A stretch of 24,011 bases of DNA from JADHUC01 sp964617665 (GTDB lineage: Bacteria > Planctomycetota > Planctomycetia > Pirellulales > Pirellulaceae). The notes under the pieces were generated by a model that saw only the letters and a list, made by a program, of their open reading frames with translations, was not told the DNA's origin and did not search any database. Where the stretch lies: assembly GCA_964617665.1 (NCBI GenBank), contig CAZUAH010000186.1, positions 1 through 24,011 of the forward strand, written 5' to 3'. Of this stretch, positions 15,152 through 23,970 are shown in pieces (position 1 is the stretch's first letter; every line of letters starts with the position of its first letter). Made by a program: the position numbers and the translations under genes.

Positions 15152-15675
15152 ATGAATGCACTGCATACGGAAATCGGTTTGCTCCTGGTGATCACGCTAC
15201 TGCTTCCGGCCCAGGCACAAGAGCCTGTGCCCCACCGGCCGACGACCAGTCACAAAATGGATATTTCTATACGGTCTATGCGGAGAGTATACCGGGAAAG
15301 GACTGGACGGAGAAGATCCAACGGGCGCTTGATCACGCCGCACTCAGGGCGGGAACGGCGACCGTTGTTCTGCCGCCGGGCGAGATTCCCATTACGCGGA
15401 CGATCGAATGGAGCGGTATGCCCGTCGAGTTCCCGGCGGAGCCGACAATCGTTTACCAGCGTTTCTCCCGCCGTGTGTACATGCGCGGGTCGGGAGGCGC
15501 GGATTTCAGCAGGCTGGTTTGGAAAGGGGAACCGAATCAGCCGGTGATCCTGATCACGAATTCACCGTGGTTCGGTGGGATCAGCGACCTTGGCATTCAC
15601 GGCGAGGACGTCGAAGGAGTGATTGGCATCCGCTACACCCCGGACTGCGACTACACGTATTGGCCACACGGTTGA
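15152..15675 (+). pseudogene. Secreted beta-helix (pectate-lyase superfamily-like) gene, frameshifted and 3'-truncated
   Basis: ATG 15152, behind GAGGTGGG, starts a signal peptide (IGLLLVITLLLPAQAQ). Near 15225-15250 the meaningful frame changes by one base, and the other frame continues as DDQSQNGYFYTVYAES, then IQRALDHAALRAGTATVVLP, then VYMRGSGGADFSRLVW, to TGA 15673-15675. The GxATVVLPPGEI and ILITNSPWFGGISDLGIHG segments are typical of the first coils of right-handed parallel beta-helix proteins related to pectate lyases and polygalacturonases. Only about 170 residues are present, where 450-700 are normal. Directly after the stop, in the same frame, a transposase remnant begins, which suggests that an insertion sequence replaced the 3' part. 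The parent enzyme would have suited this arabinan/pectin locus. Confidence 0.65.
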
Positions 15676-15927
15676 ATTCCTCTGGCCAGTTTGTTTGCCT
15701 TCAATCTGATCCGCGACTTGCAGATGCAACTCGCTCCGCCCACGCGCACCACGACCCGCAAGCGGCCCACGCTATGGGCCTTCGAGCAAGTCGCGACTTT
15801 CAGACGAACCATTCTTCAACGCGCCGGTCGTCTCTCCACTCCATCCGGTAAACTCGTTCCAGCTTTCTGCGCCGGCAAGAAACTAGAACGCCGCGTGTTG
15901 CATATCCTACAAGTCCTTGCCGCATAG
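15676..15927 (+). mobile_element. C-terminal remnant of a DDE transposase (IS4/IS1380-like)
   Basis: The frame reads LASLFAFNLIRDLQMQL, then QVATFRRTILQRAGRL and GKLVPAFCAGKKLE, and ends with TAG at 15925-15927. A helical N-L-I-R-D-L segment followed by ILQRAGRL...GKL resembles the C-terminal end of IS1380/IS4-type transposases, but the family call is from memory and uncertain. No DDE residues, no start and no terminal inverted repeats are visible, so the element is a dead fragment of about 80 codons. It abuts the truncated beta-helix gene without a gap and ends 57 bases before the oxidoreductase start, so it may contribute to that gene's upstream region. Confidence 0.45.
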
Positions 15928-15984
15928 CTCATTTTCTGCAACGCTGGGGTACAGTCTCTGAAAGTTCTGAATTGGAGGTGAATA

Positions 15985-17487
15985 ATGCATCAACCTTTCG
16001 AGCGCTATTTCACTTATAAGACCAAGGAGCACACGATGAAGAAAACGATCACCAAGAACACGCGAGAGTGTCAGGTAACCCGACGCGAGTTGGTTGGCGG
16101 CGCCCTGGCTGCTGCCGGCGGAGTGATTATGGGTGCGCCGGCCTTTCTGCGGGGCCAGAACCTCAACAACAAGCTGAACATCGCGATGATCGCCTGCGGA
16201 GGCCGTGCCAACTCGAACATGAGAGGCGATGGCGGCAGCCGTCGCCGCGGTGGAGACGCCCAGGGCGCTCCCACGGGTATTCCGGCCGAGAACATCACTG
16301 TCCTTTGCGACGTCAACCAGCAGGCCGTGGATGCTGCGGCCCACAGATTCCCGAAAGCGAAGACGTACAACGATTTTCGCCGGGTATTCGACAGCCCGAA
16401 CGACTTCGATGCCGTCATGGTCAGCACCACCGAGCACACCCACACTCTCGCAACCTATCTGGCGCTGACACACGGCAAACACGTCTACTGCGAAAAGCCG
16501 CTCACCCACGACGTCTGGGAGGCGAGGTTGATTCGCGAGACCGCCGCGAAGTACCCGAAGCTCGCCACGCAGACGGGCAACCAGGGCCACGCCTCGCCGG
16601 TTCGCCGCCAGATCAAGGAACTGATTTTGGCCGGCGCGATCGGGCCGGTGCGCGAGGTGCACGTCTGGGCGGGTCGTGCGTGGGGGCTGCAGAGCGCCGC
16701 GTCGGCCGAGAAGTACGACAAGCCGCACGGGTTCTACAACGGCATCCAGATCACTGACAGGTTCAAGGAAGAGATGCCCGTCCCGCCGAACATCGACTGG
16801 GATCTGTGGATCGGGCCTGCGCCGATGCGGCCGTTCCATGCGACGTACCTGCCCGGACCGCGCTGGTACCGGTGGTGGGACTTCGGCAACGGCACGATGA
16901 GCGACCTGGGCGGCCACGACAACGATGTCGTGTTCCAAGTTTTGGGCATCCGTCATCCCCTGACGATCGAGGCCGCGAGCCCGATGGGCAAGGCCCACCC
17001 GGAACTGGCGCCGGCCACCATGACCGTGACGTATGACTTCCCAGCCCGCGGCTCGCATCCGGCGCTCAAACTCGTCTGGTACCAAGGCGAGGGCAGACCG
17101 CCGCAGTTTGACGCAAGCAAGATGAGAGACCGCGGCCAACTGTTCATAGGCGACGAGGGCATGCTCTACAGCGGTGGGCGCAGCGGGCCCCTGTTACTGC
17201 CCGAAGAGCAGTTCAAGGATTACCCCACACCGCTCGAGACACTCCCGCGTTCGCCCGGGCATTGGATTGAATGGATTCGGGCATGCAAAGGCCAGGGCCC
17301 AGCGCCAGGTTCGAACTTCCTGTATTCAGGCTGGGTCACCGAGTCGAACCACCTGGGCAACGTAGCCTACCGGACCGGTAAGAAGCTCGAGTGGGACCAC
17401 GTCAACCTGCGCGCCCGCAATGCGCCGGAAGCCGACCAGTTCATCCGCCGTCCATACCGGAAAGGCTGGGACAACATTCTGACCTAA
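15985..17487 (+). CDS. Tat-exported Gfo/Idh/MocA-family NAD(P)-dependent oxidoreductase
   Basis: A 500-residue sugar or polyol dehydrogenase-like protein. A twin-arginine signal (R33-R34 in TRRELVGGALAAAGG) indicates export folded with its cofactor. The Rossmann part (about 60-190) has IAMIACGGRANSN, where most relatives have a GxGGRG turn, and the family hallmark E170-K171-P172 in CEKPLTHD, whose lysine is catalytic in the family. The C-terminal alpha/beta domain contains NIDWDLWIGPAP and GRWYRWWDFG-like segments typical of the planctomycete/Bacteroidota secreted branch. Two starts are each served by a good ribosome binding site: ATG 15985 (GGAGGTG, four bases away) and ATG 16036 (AAGGAG, seven bases away). 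The second gives a normal-length Tat signal. Exported members can oxidise glycosides at C3 or act as NAD-recycling glycosidases; the substrate here is unknown. A di-heme protein gene follows after 281 bases. Confidence 0.92.
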   Translation: MHQPFERYFTYKTKEHTMKKTITKNTRECQVTRRELVGGALAAAGGVIMGAPAFLRGQNLNNKLNIAMIACGGRANSNMRGDGGSRRRGGDAQGAPTGIPAENITVLCDVNQQAVDAAAHRFPKAKTYNDFRRVFDSPNDFDAVMVSTTEHTHTLATYLALTHGKHVYCEKPLTHDVWEARLIRETAAKYPKLATQTGNQGHASPVRRQIKELILAGAIGPVREVHVWAGRAWGLQSAASAEKYDKPHGFYNGIQITDRFKEEMPVPPNIDWDLWIGPAPMRPFHATYLPGPRWYRWWDFGNGTMSDLGGHDNDVVFQVLGIRHPLTIEAASPMGKAHPELAPATMTVTYDFPARGSHPALKLVWYQGEGRPPQFDASKMRDRGQLFIGDEGMLYSGGRSGPLLLPEEQFKDYPTPLETLPRSPGHWIEWIRACKGQGPAPGSNFLYSGWVTESNHLGNVAYRTGKKLEWDHVNLRARNAPEADQFIRRPYRKGWDNILT

Positions 17488-17768
17488 GACGAGCGGCGGG
17501 CGAAAATATGCCAGGAGCGGAACTCGCCAAGAGTTTCGACCGACACGGTGGATCACCGAAAGTCTTGGCGACTTCCGCTACGGCAGTTAAGAAGCTATCT
17601 GCCGGTCGCCATATGGCAACAGCCATTGCGAAGGAAATGACGGGGTGGTACTGGCACCGCCGCGGCGAAGTACTTTGGTGAGATCGTCAGCGGTGTTGGC
17701 AATGAGGGGCAAGTCGCGATAACATAATGCCGACATCTTGACATCGCCCCCGAACTGGCCCCTGACAA

Positions 17769-20700
17769 ATGCCCTCCGTGTCCCAGAAACGATTCATGCC
17801 GCTGCGGCTTATGTCTACCGTCCTGGCTGTTGCGGTGATTTCGGTTCAGGCTTCGTTCCCGCTATCCACCAGTGGACAAACGCCTCGGCTGAACCTGGAA
17901 AAGCAACTGTTGGAAGAAGACCTTGTGGCGTTGGCCGAAGACGCTCGCAAACAAGGAGATGCGAAACGGGGCGCTGTTGTTTTCCACCAGCCGGCAAACA
18001 CTTGTACGAAGTGCCATCTCCAAGGCAAGAATGCGTCGCCCCTGGGACCGGACATGACAAAAATGGGCAAAGAGACGACCGACCAATACATTGTCGAGTC
18101 GATTCTCGATCCGTCCAAGGAGATCAAGAAGGGCTACGAAATGGTCACGATCATCACGGATCGTGGCAAGGCGATCACGGGGCTGGTCGTCGAGGATCGT
18201 AAGAAGTTGTTCATACTGCGAGATCCCGCGAATGTCGACAAGGAATTGAAGGTCAAGAAAGACATCATCGATGAACAAGAACCGAGCAAGGTGTCGCTCA
18301 TGCCAGTCGGCCTGGTTAACAGCCTTGTCGATCGCCAACAGTTTCTCGATCTTGCTTGCTATTTGATGGAAGTCGCGCGCGGCGGGCCAGAACGAGCGGC
18401 AGCGCTGAAACCTGCGCCTTGGGAATATGCCACGAAGGACGATTTGCAGAACCTGGATCATGCCGGCATCATTCGCTCGTGGAGCGAGGAGGATCTGGCA
18501 AGCGGCAAGCAGATATTCGGAGGACTCTGTGTTAATTGCCACGGCGAAGACGGCAAGAAGGCATCGCTGCCCACTGCACGGGCATTCGGCAGTGACGAAC
18601 TGAAATTCGGCGCCGACCCCTACAAGATGCTTCTCACGCTCAGCCGAGGTAACGGGCTGATGGGGCCGATGGTGCATATGACGCCGAAGGAGCGCTATCA
18701 GACGATTTACTATATCCGCGAGACCTTCATGAAACCGCGCGGTAAGGGGTATGTGGAAATCGACGAGAACTACCTCGACGGCCTGCCGAAAGGGACGGGG
18801 CAAGGCGATTTTGTCCCCACAGCCGATCGCGACTTTGGCCCAGCGCTCGCATCGCAACTGGAAAGGCGCGTTGTAAGTGCCCTGACCGTGAAGCTAGGCA
18901 CGATGACGATTTCGTACAACCTGCACACCATGGATCAAGCTGGTTTATGGATCGGCGGCTTCCTGGACCTCTCCGCCACGCAGCACATGCGAGGCCGCGG
19001 CGAAGGTGTACCATTGCCGATGGGACCCTACATCGAAGGACTTGCCGGCTGGCAATGGGGACACGACGGAACGCTCGACTACCCAAAAGAGAATCTGCTT
19101 CCTCGCGGGCCGTTGCCGGACAAGTGGCTGGACTACAAAGGACATTATCTGCACGGCGAAAACGTGCTGCTTTCCTACCGGATCGACGGACGAGAGATCC
19201 TTGAACTGCCACAGCAAGAACAAGGGATGACCGCTGTGCGGCACACGCTGAAGATCGGGCCTGGCGAGCCGCTGTTGCTGGCCGCGGCCGTTTTGTCCCA
19301 ACCTGGACAACCATTTGCTGGAGTAATTCCGTCCGGCAGCAAGGAATTGGCGGCCAAGAAAGGTCCCGCTCAGAACAGTCTTGCCATTAGCGGCAACATT
19401 ACTGATGGAAAACTTGCCGACTTCACGGCCGCTGCGGTAATCGGCGATGCGCGGGGGATGACCTGGGCAGTCGAAGACGATCGGAAACTCCTGTTACACA
19501 TTCCGGCCGACAAAAGGAGCCGGCTGGTCGAGGTCTTTTGTTACACGGGCCGAGAGGAGCCGGCCCTGGAGACGTTCAGCGGAATGGTGCGGTTGAAGCG
19601 ATCGGAGCCGTTGGCTGACCCAGAGCCACTCATCAGCGGCGGGCCATCTCGCTGGAGCGAAGTAATAACAACCGAAGGCACTTTGGGGCCGGACGACAGA
19701 GCCTATGCCATGGATACATTGACGCATCCCGAGTCGACGCCGTGGAACACGTGGTTCCGCACATCCGCGCTCGACTTTTTCAGCGACGGTCGTATGGCGC
19801 TGGCCACCCATGGCGGAGACATCTGGATCGTTTCCGGCATCGACGAGAGCTTGAAGCACCTGCAGTGGAAGCGGTTTGCCGGCGGATTGTACGAGCCGTT
19901 TGGAGTGCGAGTGGTCGACGACACGGTCTATGTCACATGCCGGGATCGGCTTACTCGGCTTCACGATTTCAACAATGACGATGAGGCCGACTTCTACGAA
20001 AATTTCAGCGCCGACACCGACGTGTCGACTTTCTTCCACGCCTACAATTTCGACTTGCAGACCGATTCGAAGGGGAACTTCTATTATGTCAAGCCGGGGC
20101 AGTACACCGATCACGCTCTGCCCGGCGCCGTCATCAAAGTCTCGCCGGACGGCAAGCGACGCGAGGTCTATTGCACGGGCTTCCGGGTGCCAAACGGCAT
20201 GGGCATTACGAACGACGACCGGCTAACCGCGAGCGACAATCAGGGGAACTGGATGCCGGCTTCGAAGATCAGCCTGCTGAAACCAGGCGGCTTCTACGGC
20301 TACTCGCAAACGCACGCGAAGCCGCCCGGATGGGCGCCCGATGGAGGCCAAATCGACCATACGAAAGTCGTCCCGCCGGAGACGTTCGATCAACCCATTA
20401 TTTGGATGCCACAGGACTTCGACAATTCCTCCGGCGGGCAATTGTGGGTAGACGACCCGCGTTGGGGACCGCTCTCCGGCCGACTGATTCACACCAGCTT
20501 TGGCAAGGGGTGGCTTTATTACATGATGCTGCAAGATGTCGGCGATGTGAGCCAGGCGGCGATCATCAAACTGCCTTTCGACTTCAGCACCGGCGTCATG
20601 CGAGCACGCGTCAACCCCGCGGACGGCCAAGTCTACGCTACAGGTCTGAACGGCTGGAATGGCAACGGACGGAAAGGACTGACCGATGGTGGCGTTCATC

Positions 20701-21101
20701 GCCTGCGCCATACAGGCAAACCGCTGGCCATGGTCACCGACTGTCAGGTCGAGACGGACGGTTTGCTCTTGAAGTTCAACTTTCCCCTTGATGCACGCTC
20801 GGCCACGGACAAGGCCGCGTTTGCGATCCAGCAATGGAACTATCTCTGGGCGCCGAGCTACGGCTCGGAGATGTACTCACTAAAGACGGGGAAACCCGGC
20901 CGCGACGACATCGAGATTGACTCCATCACCGTCGGACACGACCAAAAGAGCGTGAAACTAACAATCCCCGACATCCAGCCCGTTAACCAGATCTTCATTC
21001 GTCTACGTTTGAAAAGCGTCGGCGGGGAAGACTTCACAGAGGAGATCTACTGGACGATCAATCGAGTACCTCAAAGCCCACTCGCAACATCGGGCGGCTA
21101 G
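17769..21101 (+). CDS. Giant secreted di-heme c-type cytochrome with DUF6797-like and beta-propeller regions
   Basis: A 1110-residue exported protein. The signal segment lies at about residues 15-36 (MSTVLAVAVISVQASF); ATG 17769 has no obvious ribosome binding site and M11 or M15 are alternatives. Two covalent heme sites are visible: C79-T-K-C82-H83 in a TIGR02603-like planctomycete heme domain (about 60-205, with ESILDPSKEIKKGYE and SLMPVGLVNSL), and C254-V-N-C257-H258 in a second cytochrome-c domain (about 240-325, with NGLMGPMVHM as likely axial methionine region). Residues about 355-470 look like DUF6797 (DFGPALASQLE, WIGGFLDLS). From about 640 to 1000 an NHL/PQQ-type propeller follows (SDGRMALATHGGDIWIVSG, FRVPNGMGITNDDR), then a short Ig-like end. 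The likely role is periplasmic electron transfer coupled to sugar or alcohol oxidation. Its partner could be the upstream oxidoreductase, on the same strand 281 bases away. The substrate is not inferable. Confidence 0.88.
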   Translation: MPSVSQKRFMPLRLMSTVLAVAVISVQASFPLSTSGQTPRLNLEKQLLEEDLVALAEDARKQGDAKRGAVVFHQPANTCTKCHLQGKNASPLGPDMTKMGKETTDQYIVESILDPSKEIKKGYEMVTIITDRGKAITGLVVEDRKKLFILRDPANVDKELKVKKDIIDEQEPSKVSLMPVGLVNSLVDRQQFLDLACYLMEVARGGPERAAALKPAPWEYATKDDLQNLDHAGIIRSWSEEDLASGKQIFGGLCVNCHGEDGKKASLPTARAFGSDELKFGADPYKMLLTLSRGNGLMGPMVHMTPKERYQTIYYIRETFMKPRGKGYVEIDENYLDGLPKGTGQGDFVPTADRDFGPALASQLERRVVSALTVKLGTMTISYNLHTMDQAGLWIGGFLDLSATQHMRGRGEGVPLPMGPYIEGLAGWQWGHDGTLDYPKENLLPRGPLPDKWLDYKGHYLHGENVLLSYRIDGREILELPQQEQGMTAVRHTLKIGPGEPLLLAAAVLSQPGQPFAGVIPSGSKELAAKKGPAQNSLAISGNITDGKLADFTAAAVIGDARGMTWAVEDDRKLLLHIPADKRSRLVEVFCYTGREEPALETFSGMVRLKRSEPLADPEPLISGGPSRWSEVITTEGTLGPDDRAYAMDTLTHPESTPWNTWFRTSALDFFSDGRMALATHGGDIWIVSGIDESLKHLQWKRFAGGLYEPFGVRVVDDTVYVTCRDRLTRLHDFNNDDEADFYENFSADTDVSTFFHAYNFDLQTDSKGNFYYVKPGQYTDHALPGAVIKVSPDGKRREVYCTGFRVPNGMGITNDDRLTASDNQGNWMPASKISLLKPGGFYGYSQTHAKPPGWAPDGGQIDHTKVVPPETFDQPIIWMPQDFDNSSGGQLWVDDPRWGPLSGRLIHTSFGKGWLYYMMLQDVGDVSQAAIIKLPFDFSTGVMRARVNPADGQVYATGLNGWNGNGRKGLTDGGVHRLRHTGKPLAMVTDCQVETDGLLLKFNFPLDARSATDKAAFAIQQWNYLWAPSYGSEMYSLKTGKPGRDDIEIDSITVGHDQKSVKLTIPDIQPVNQIFIRLRLKSVGGEDFTEEIYWTINRVPQSPLATSGG

Positions 21102-21372
21102 ACTCCTCGGCGACTCATTGTTTGTTGAGAGCCCGCCGACTTACGCGGCCCGTTGCTGTGCGGAGCTGAACTGCTGATCGAGAACAAGTAGTCCCCGCTG
21201 CCGGCAACGCCGACGCAATTCGAAAGACAACATAATGACTCATCTTCCCACAGGGCGGCAGGGCCGCCAACCAAATACGAGCTACCGCTCGGCTGCAAAT
21301 CGTCCGCTCCCGTTGGTCGCTAAATTTGTGAGAGAGTCCACGAACCTGAAGGGCCGTGGAGCAGGACACCTC
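21102..21372. other. Spacer before the esterase-like gene
   Basis: This is 271 bases. It includes a CAGGGCGGCAGGGCCGCC-type GC-rich stretch (about 21250-21268) that is probably repeat-derived. An open frame through it in phase with the downstream gene is low in protein-like character. I see no promoter or hairpin I would defend. Confidence 0.4.
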
Positions 21373-23970
21373 ATGCGAGTTTCTGCGTTCGGCCTGGTTC
21401 TCTGCCTGCTTGAGTTCGGCGTCACGGCATACGCGGCAGATGTCCGCAGAACCTTCGAGTTGCCCAGGGTCGAGGGCATTGAGATCGATGGCAAAGCCGA
21501 TGATTGGACGGGGAAAGGATACGGCTTTGAGATTCTGCTTCCCCAGCACGGCAAGCACCGCAAGGCGGAAGACCACAACGCCTCGATAGCACTGGGCTGG
21601 ACCAGAGAAGGGCTGTTGTTCCTCGTCCGGGTACAGGACGACGTCTGGCACAGAAGGACCCGTCAGAAAGACCCCATTGGCCAGGATCACGTCGAGATCT
21701 ACCTGCGCAAGGTGCGCCGAGGCGAGGGGAGTACGGCCTATCATTTGACGTTCAATCCAAGCTTCGGCGATCTTCCTCTGAAGACCTCCTACTATGGTGG
21801 CCTGGAGCTTGGGCCCGGCAAGGTGGACAGATCGGTGTCGCCCACGTATGGCATCACTGGCGGTGAGACGTGGTATGTGCTCGAAGGACTGGTCCCTTGG
21901 CAGAGCGTGGATTTCAAGGCAGCGCCGGGGGCCAAGTCGTTCTTCCAACTCTGGGTGCAAGACGGCGACACGATGGAGAACGAAGGGCTCCGGAAATATC
22001 GAGCGTCTTTCCACCTGGGAAAAGGGACCAGCTACAACGGCGGCGACATGCATGAACTGAAGCTGGTTGACGATACCAAACCCAGACTTCGGCTGACGGC
22101 GGTGGATGGCTACGACCTCTCCACATATCAGTCGTACGTGAAGGTTATGGCCCGTGGCATTCGGCGGGGCCACGAGGTAACCATCAGGAAGGAAACTGCC
22201 GTCCTGGCCAAGGGAGTATTCGAGGCCGACGGGCCGGATAGGGCTTCCGCCAAGATCATGTTGCCCCCGCCGACGGACGATGAGCCCTACAAGGATCTTA
22301 CCGTCAGCTACCAAGGTGAGGTCGTCAACACGATCAGCCTGCCCCATTCGGTTGCGGTGGGGCAGTTGCAGGAACTGCTGGAGCGGAAAGCCCATTACGC
22401 CGGGCTCTACAAGGTAAACGAACCCTGGGCTCGCCATCTACAGGTGCCTGTCCTGGAACAACACCGGGGATTGGTCGCGGCCGCGTTCACCTTGCTGGAC
22501 CGATCGGACCCACCGAGCTCCCAGGCAGACTTCGCACTGTTGTCCCAGGCCGCTCAGGCCGTCAAGATGGCCGACCGGGGCGAAAGCTACTACGACCAGC
22601 AACGAGGTTGCTTCTTCGGCTACATCTATAGCAATGCCTTAGGGACGGGGTCCTACTTTCTGTGTGCGGTCCCGGATAGCTACGACCCGTCACGCAAGTA
22701 CCCTCTCGTGTACACGCTCCACGCAGGCGGCGGGGTGCTCGAACCGCACGACGCGCCAGTGGAAAGGGACTACATTGAAGTCTCGCCTTGGGGTCATGGA
22801 TACAACAGCTTTCGAGGCATGGGGGAGATCGCCGCCAGGGAGGTTCTGGCCTATGCGCTGCGGTGGTACAGCATCGATGAGAACCGTATCTATGTGGGTG
22901 GTCATTCAAACGGCGGCAACGGAACGTGGTTTCTGGCGACGCGATATCCCCGGTTTTGGGCCGGCGCATCTGTGAGCGCTGGCGAGCCTCTGAACCACCT
23001 GTTCCTCGAGAACCTGGGGAATATTGCCGTCCTCAACCGTTGCGGTGCCTTGGATACCGGCCAGCCGGTCAACATCATCCAGTGGGCCGAAAGCCGGCTG
23101 GAACAACTGGGCCATCCCATGGATCTGCGTATCTTCCCCGAGGAGGGGCATGGTCGGAAAGCGCCTTTTGATGCGGAAGCCTGGAGGGCGAAGCACGTCC
23201 GTAATCCAAGTCCTCGAAAGGTCTCGCACTCGTGCGAATGGGCCGCTCACGGCGAGAGCTACTGGTTCACGATCAAACGTTTGACGGATCCCCACCGCGC
23301 GGGACGGGTGGACGCAGAAGTCAGCAGCGAAAGCGGCAGGCAGACCGTGGTTCTGAAGCCCGTCAACGTCGAGGCATTGGTGCTGGCCGTGCCCGCCATG
23401 CCCGTGGATATGGACAAGGATCTGAGTATTAACGTGTCTGGATTGATGAGCGAGGTCAAAGCGCCTCTGCCCCCAGAGCTGTACGTGGTGCGCGAAGCCC
23501 GCGGCTGGCAGGTCAAACGCGACTGGCAGCCGCCGACAACCGCGGTCAGGCCCTACCGGTCCGGTGGCGCCGAGAACATGTACAACGGGGAGCCCCTGCT
23601 GATCGTCTATCCGACATTGGGAGCGGCGGCGGAAATGGATCGCATGAAGAATGCAGCCAGGAGCCTTTGCCGTTCCGGGGGGGCCGGCGAGATGGCAACG
23701 GCCGCATTCCCCATGAAGGCGGACAAAGACATCACGCAAGACGACATGGAGCACTACAACCTGATCCTACTAGGGAAGATAGAGGACAACCAAGTCACGC
23801 AACGCGTCTGGCCCAAACTCCCCCTTACCCTCAAGAGAAACAAGACGCTGAAGGTAGGCGGAAGGACTTTGGACGTTGAGGATTCCATCGTGAGCCTTCA
23901 CGTGTACAACCCCTTGGCACCTCAGCGACTGGTCCGTTATGTGGAGCTGCACATAACGTGTCTTATGTGA
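21373..23970 (+). CDS. Secreted CBM9-like/carbohydrate-esterase-like alpha/beta hydrolase, 3' end replaced by repeats
   Basis: I start this at ATG 21373 because a clean signal peptide follows at once (MRVSAFGLVLCLLEFGVTAYA); the frame is open back to ATG 21235 but those 46 residues look non-coding. Residues about 25-240 form a CBM9/DOMON-like sandwich (IDGKADDWTGKGYG, GQDHVEIYL). An alpha/beta hydrolase core at about 420-610 has nucleophile S512 in GGHSNGGNGTW, acid D561 in ALDTGQPV and base H593 in EEGHGRKAPF, as in feruloyl/acetyl esterase and prolyl-oligopeptidase-like enzymes. The C-terminal 250 residues include a segment (NMYNGEPLLIVYPT) seen in such secreted hydrolases. Coding similarity stops after PLAPQRLVR at about 23934. 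The final 11 codons are encoded by a repeat block, so the natural end is missing, although the catalytic domain is complete. It lies 271 bases after the cytochrome gene, with no clear terminator between. Confidence 0.85.
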   Translation: MRVSAFGLVLCLLEFGVTAYAADVRRTFELPRVEGIEIDGKADDWTGKGYGFEILLPQHGKHRKAEDHNASIALGWTREGLLFLVRVQDDVWHRRTRQKDPIGQDHVEIYLRKVRRGEGSTAYHLTFNPSFGDLPLKTSYYGGLELGPGKVDRSVSPTYGITGGETWYVLEGLVPWQSVDFKAAPGAKSFFQLWVQDGDTMENEGLRKYRASFHLGKGTSYNGGDMHELKLVDDTKPRLRLTAVDGYDLSTYQSYVKVMARGIRRGHEVTIRKETAVLAKGVFEADGPDRASAKIMLPPPTDDEPYKDLTVSYQGEVVNTISLPHSVAVGQLQELLERKAHYAGLYKVNEPWARHLQVPVLEQHRGLVAAAFTLLDRSDPPSSQADFALLSQAAQAVKMADRGESYYDQQRGCFFGYIYSNALGTGSYFLCAVPDSYDPSRKYPLVYTLHAGGGVLEPHDAPVERDYIEVSPWGHGYNSFRGMGEIAAREVLAYALRWYSIDENRIYVGGHSNGGNGTWFLATRYPRFWAGASVSAGEPLNHLFLENLGNIAVLNRCGALDTGQPVNIIQWAESRLEQLGHPMDLRIFPEEGHGRKAPFDAEAWRAKHVRNPSPRKVSHSCEWAAHGESYWFTIKRLTDPHRAGRVDAEVSSESGRQTVVLKPVNVEALVLAVPAMPVDMDKDLSINVSGLMSEVKAPLPPELYVVREARGWQVKRDWQPPTTAVRPYRSGGAENMYNGEPLLIVYPTLGAAAEMDRMKNAARSLCRSGGAGEMATAAFPMKADKDITQDDMEHYNLILLGKIEDNQVTQRVWPKLPLTLKRNKTLKVGGRTLDVEDSIVSLHVYNPLAPQRLVRYVELHITCLM

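Noticed and set aside
17508..17681. 57-codon frame between the oxidoreductase and the cytochrome (ends AKEMTGWYWHRRGEVLW)
   Set aside because: It vaguely recalls the C-terminus of IS110-type transposases, but it is too short and irregular to support an element call.
21115..22437. Long 440-codon minus-strand frame under the esterase-like gene
   Set aside because: Codon-shadow of the plus-strand gene in GC-rich DNA; it carries no family motif.
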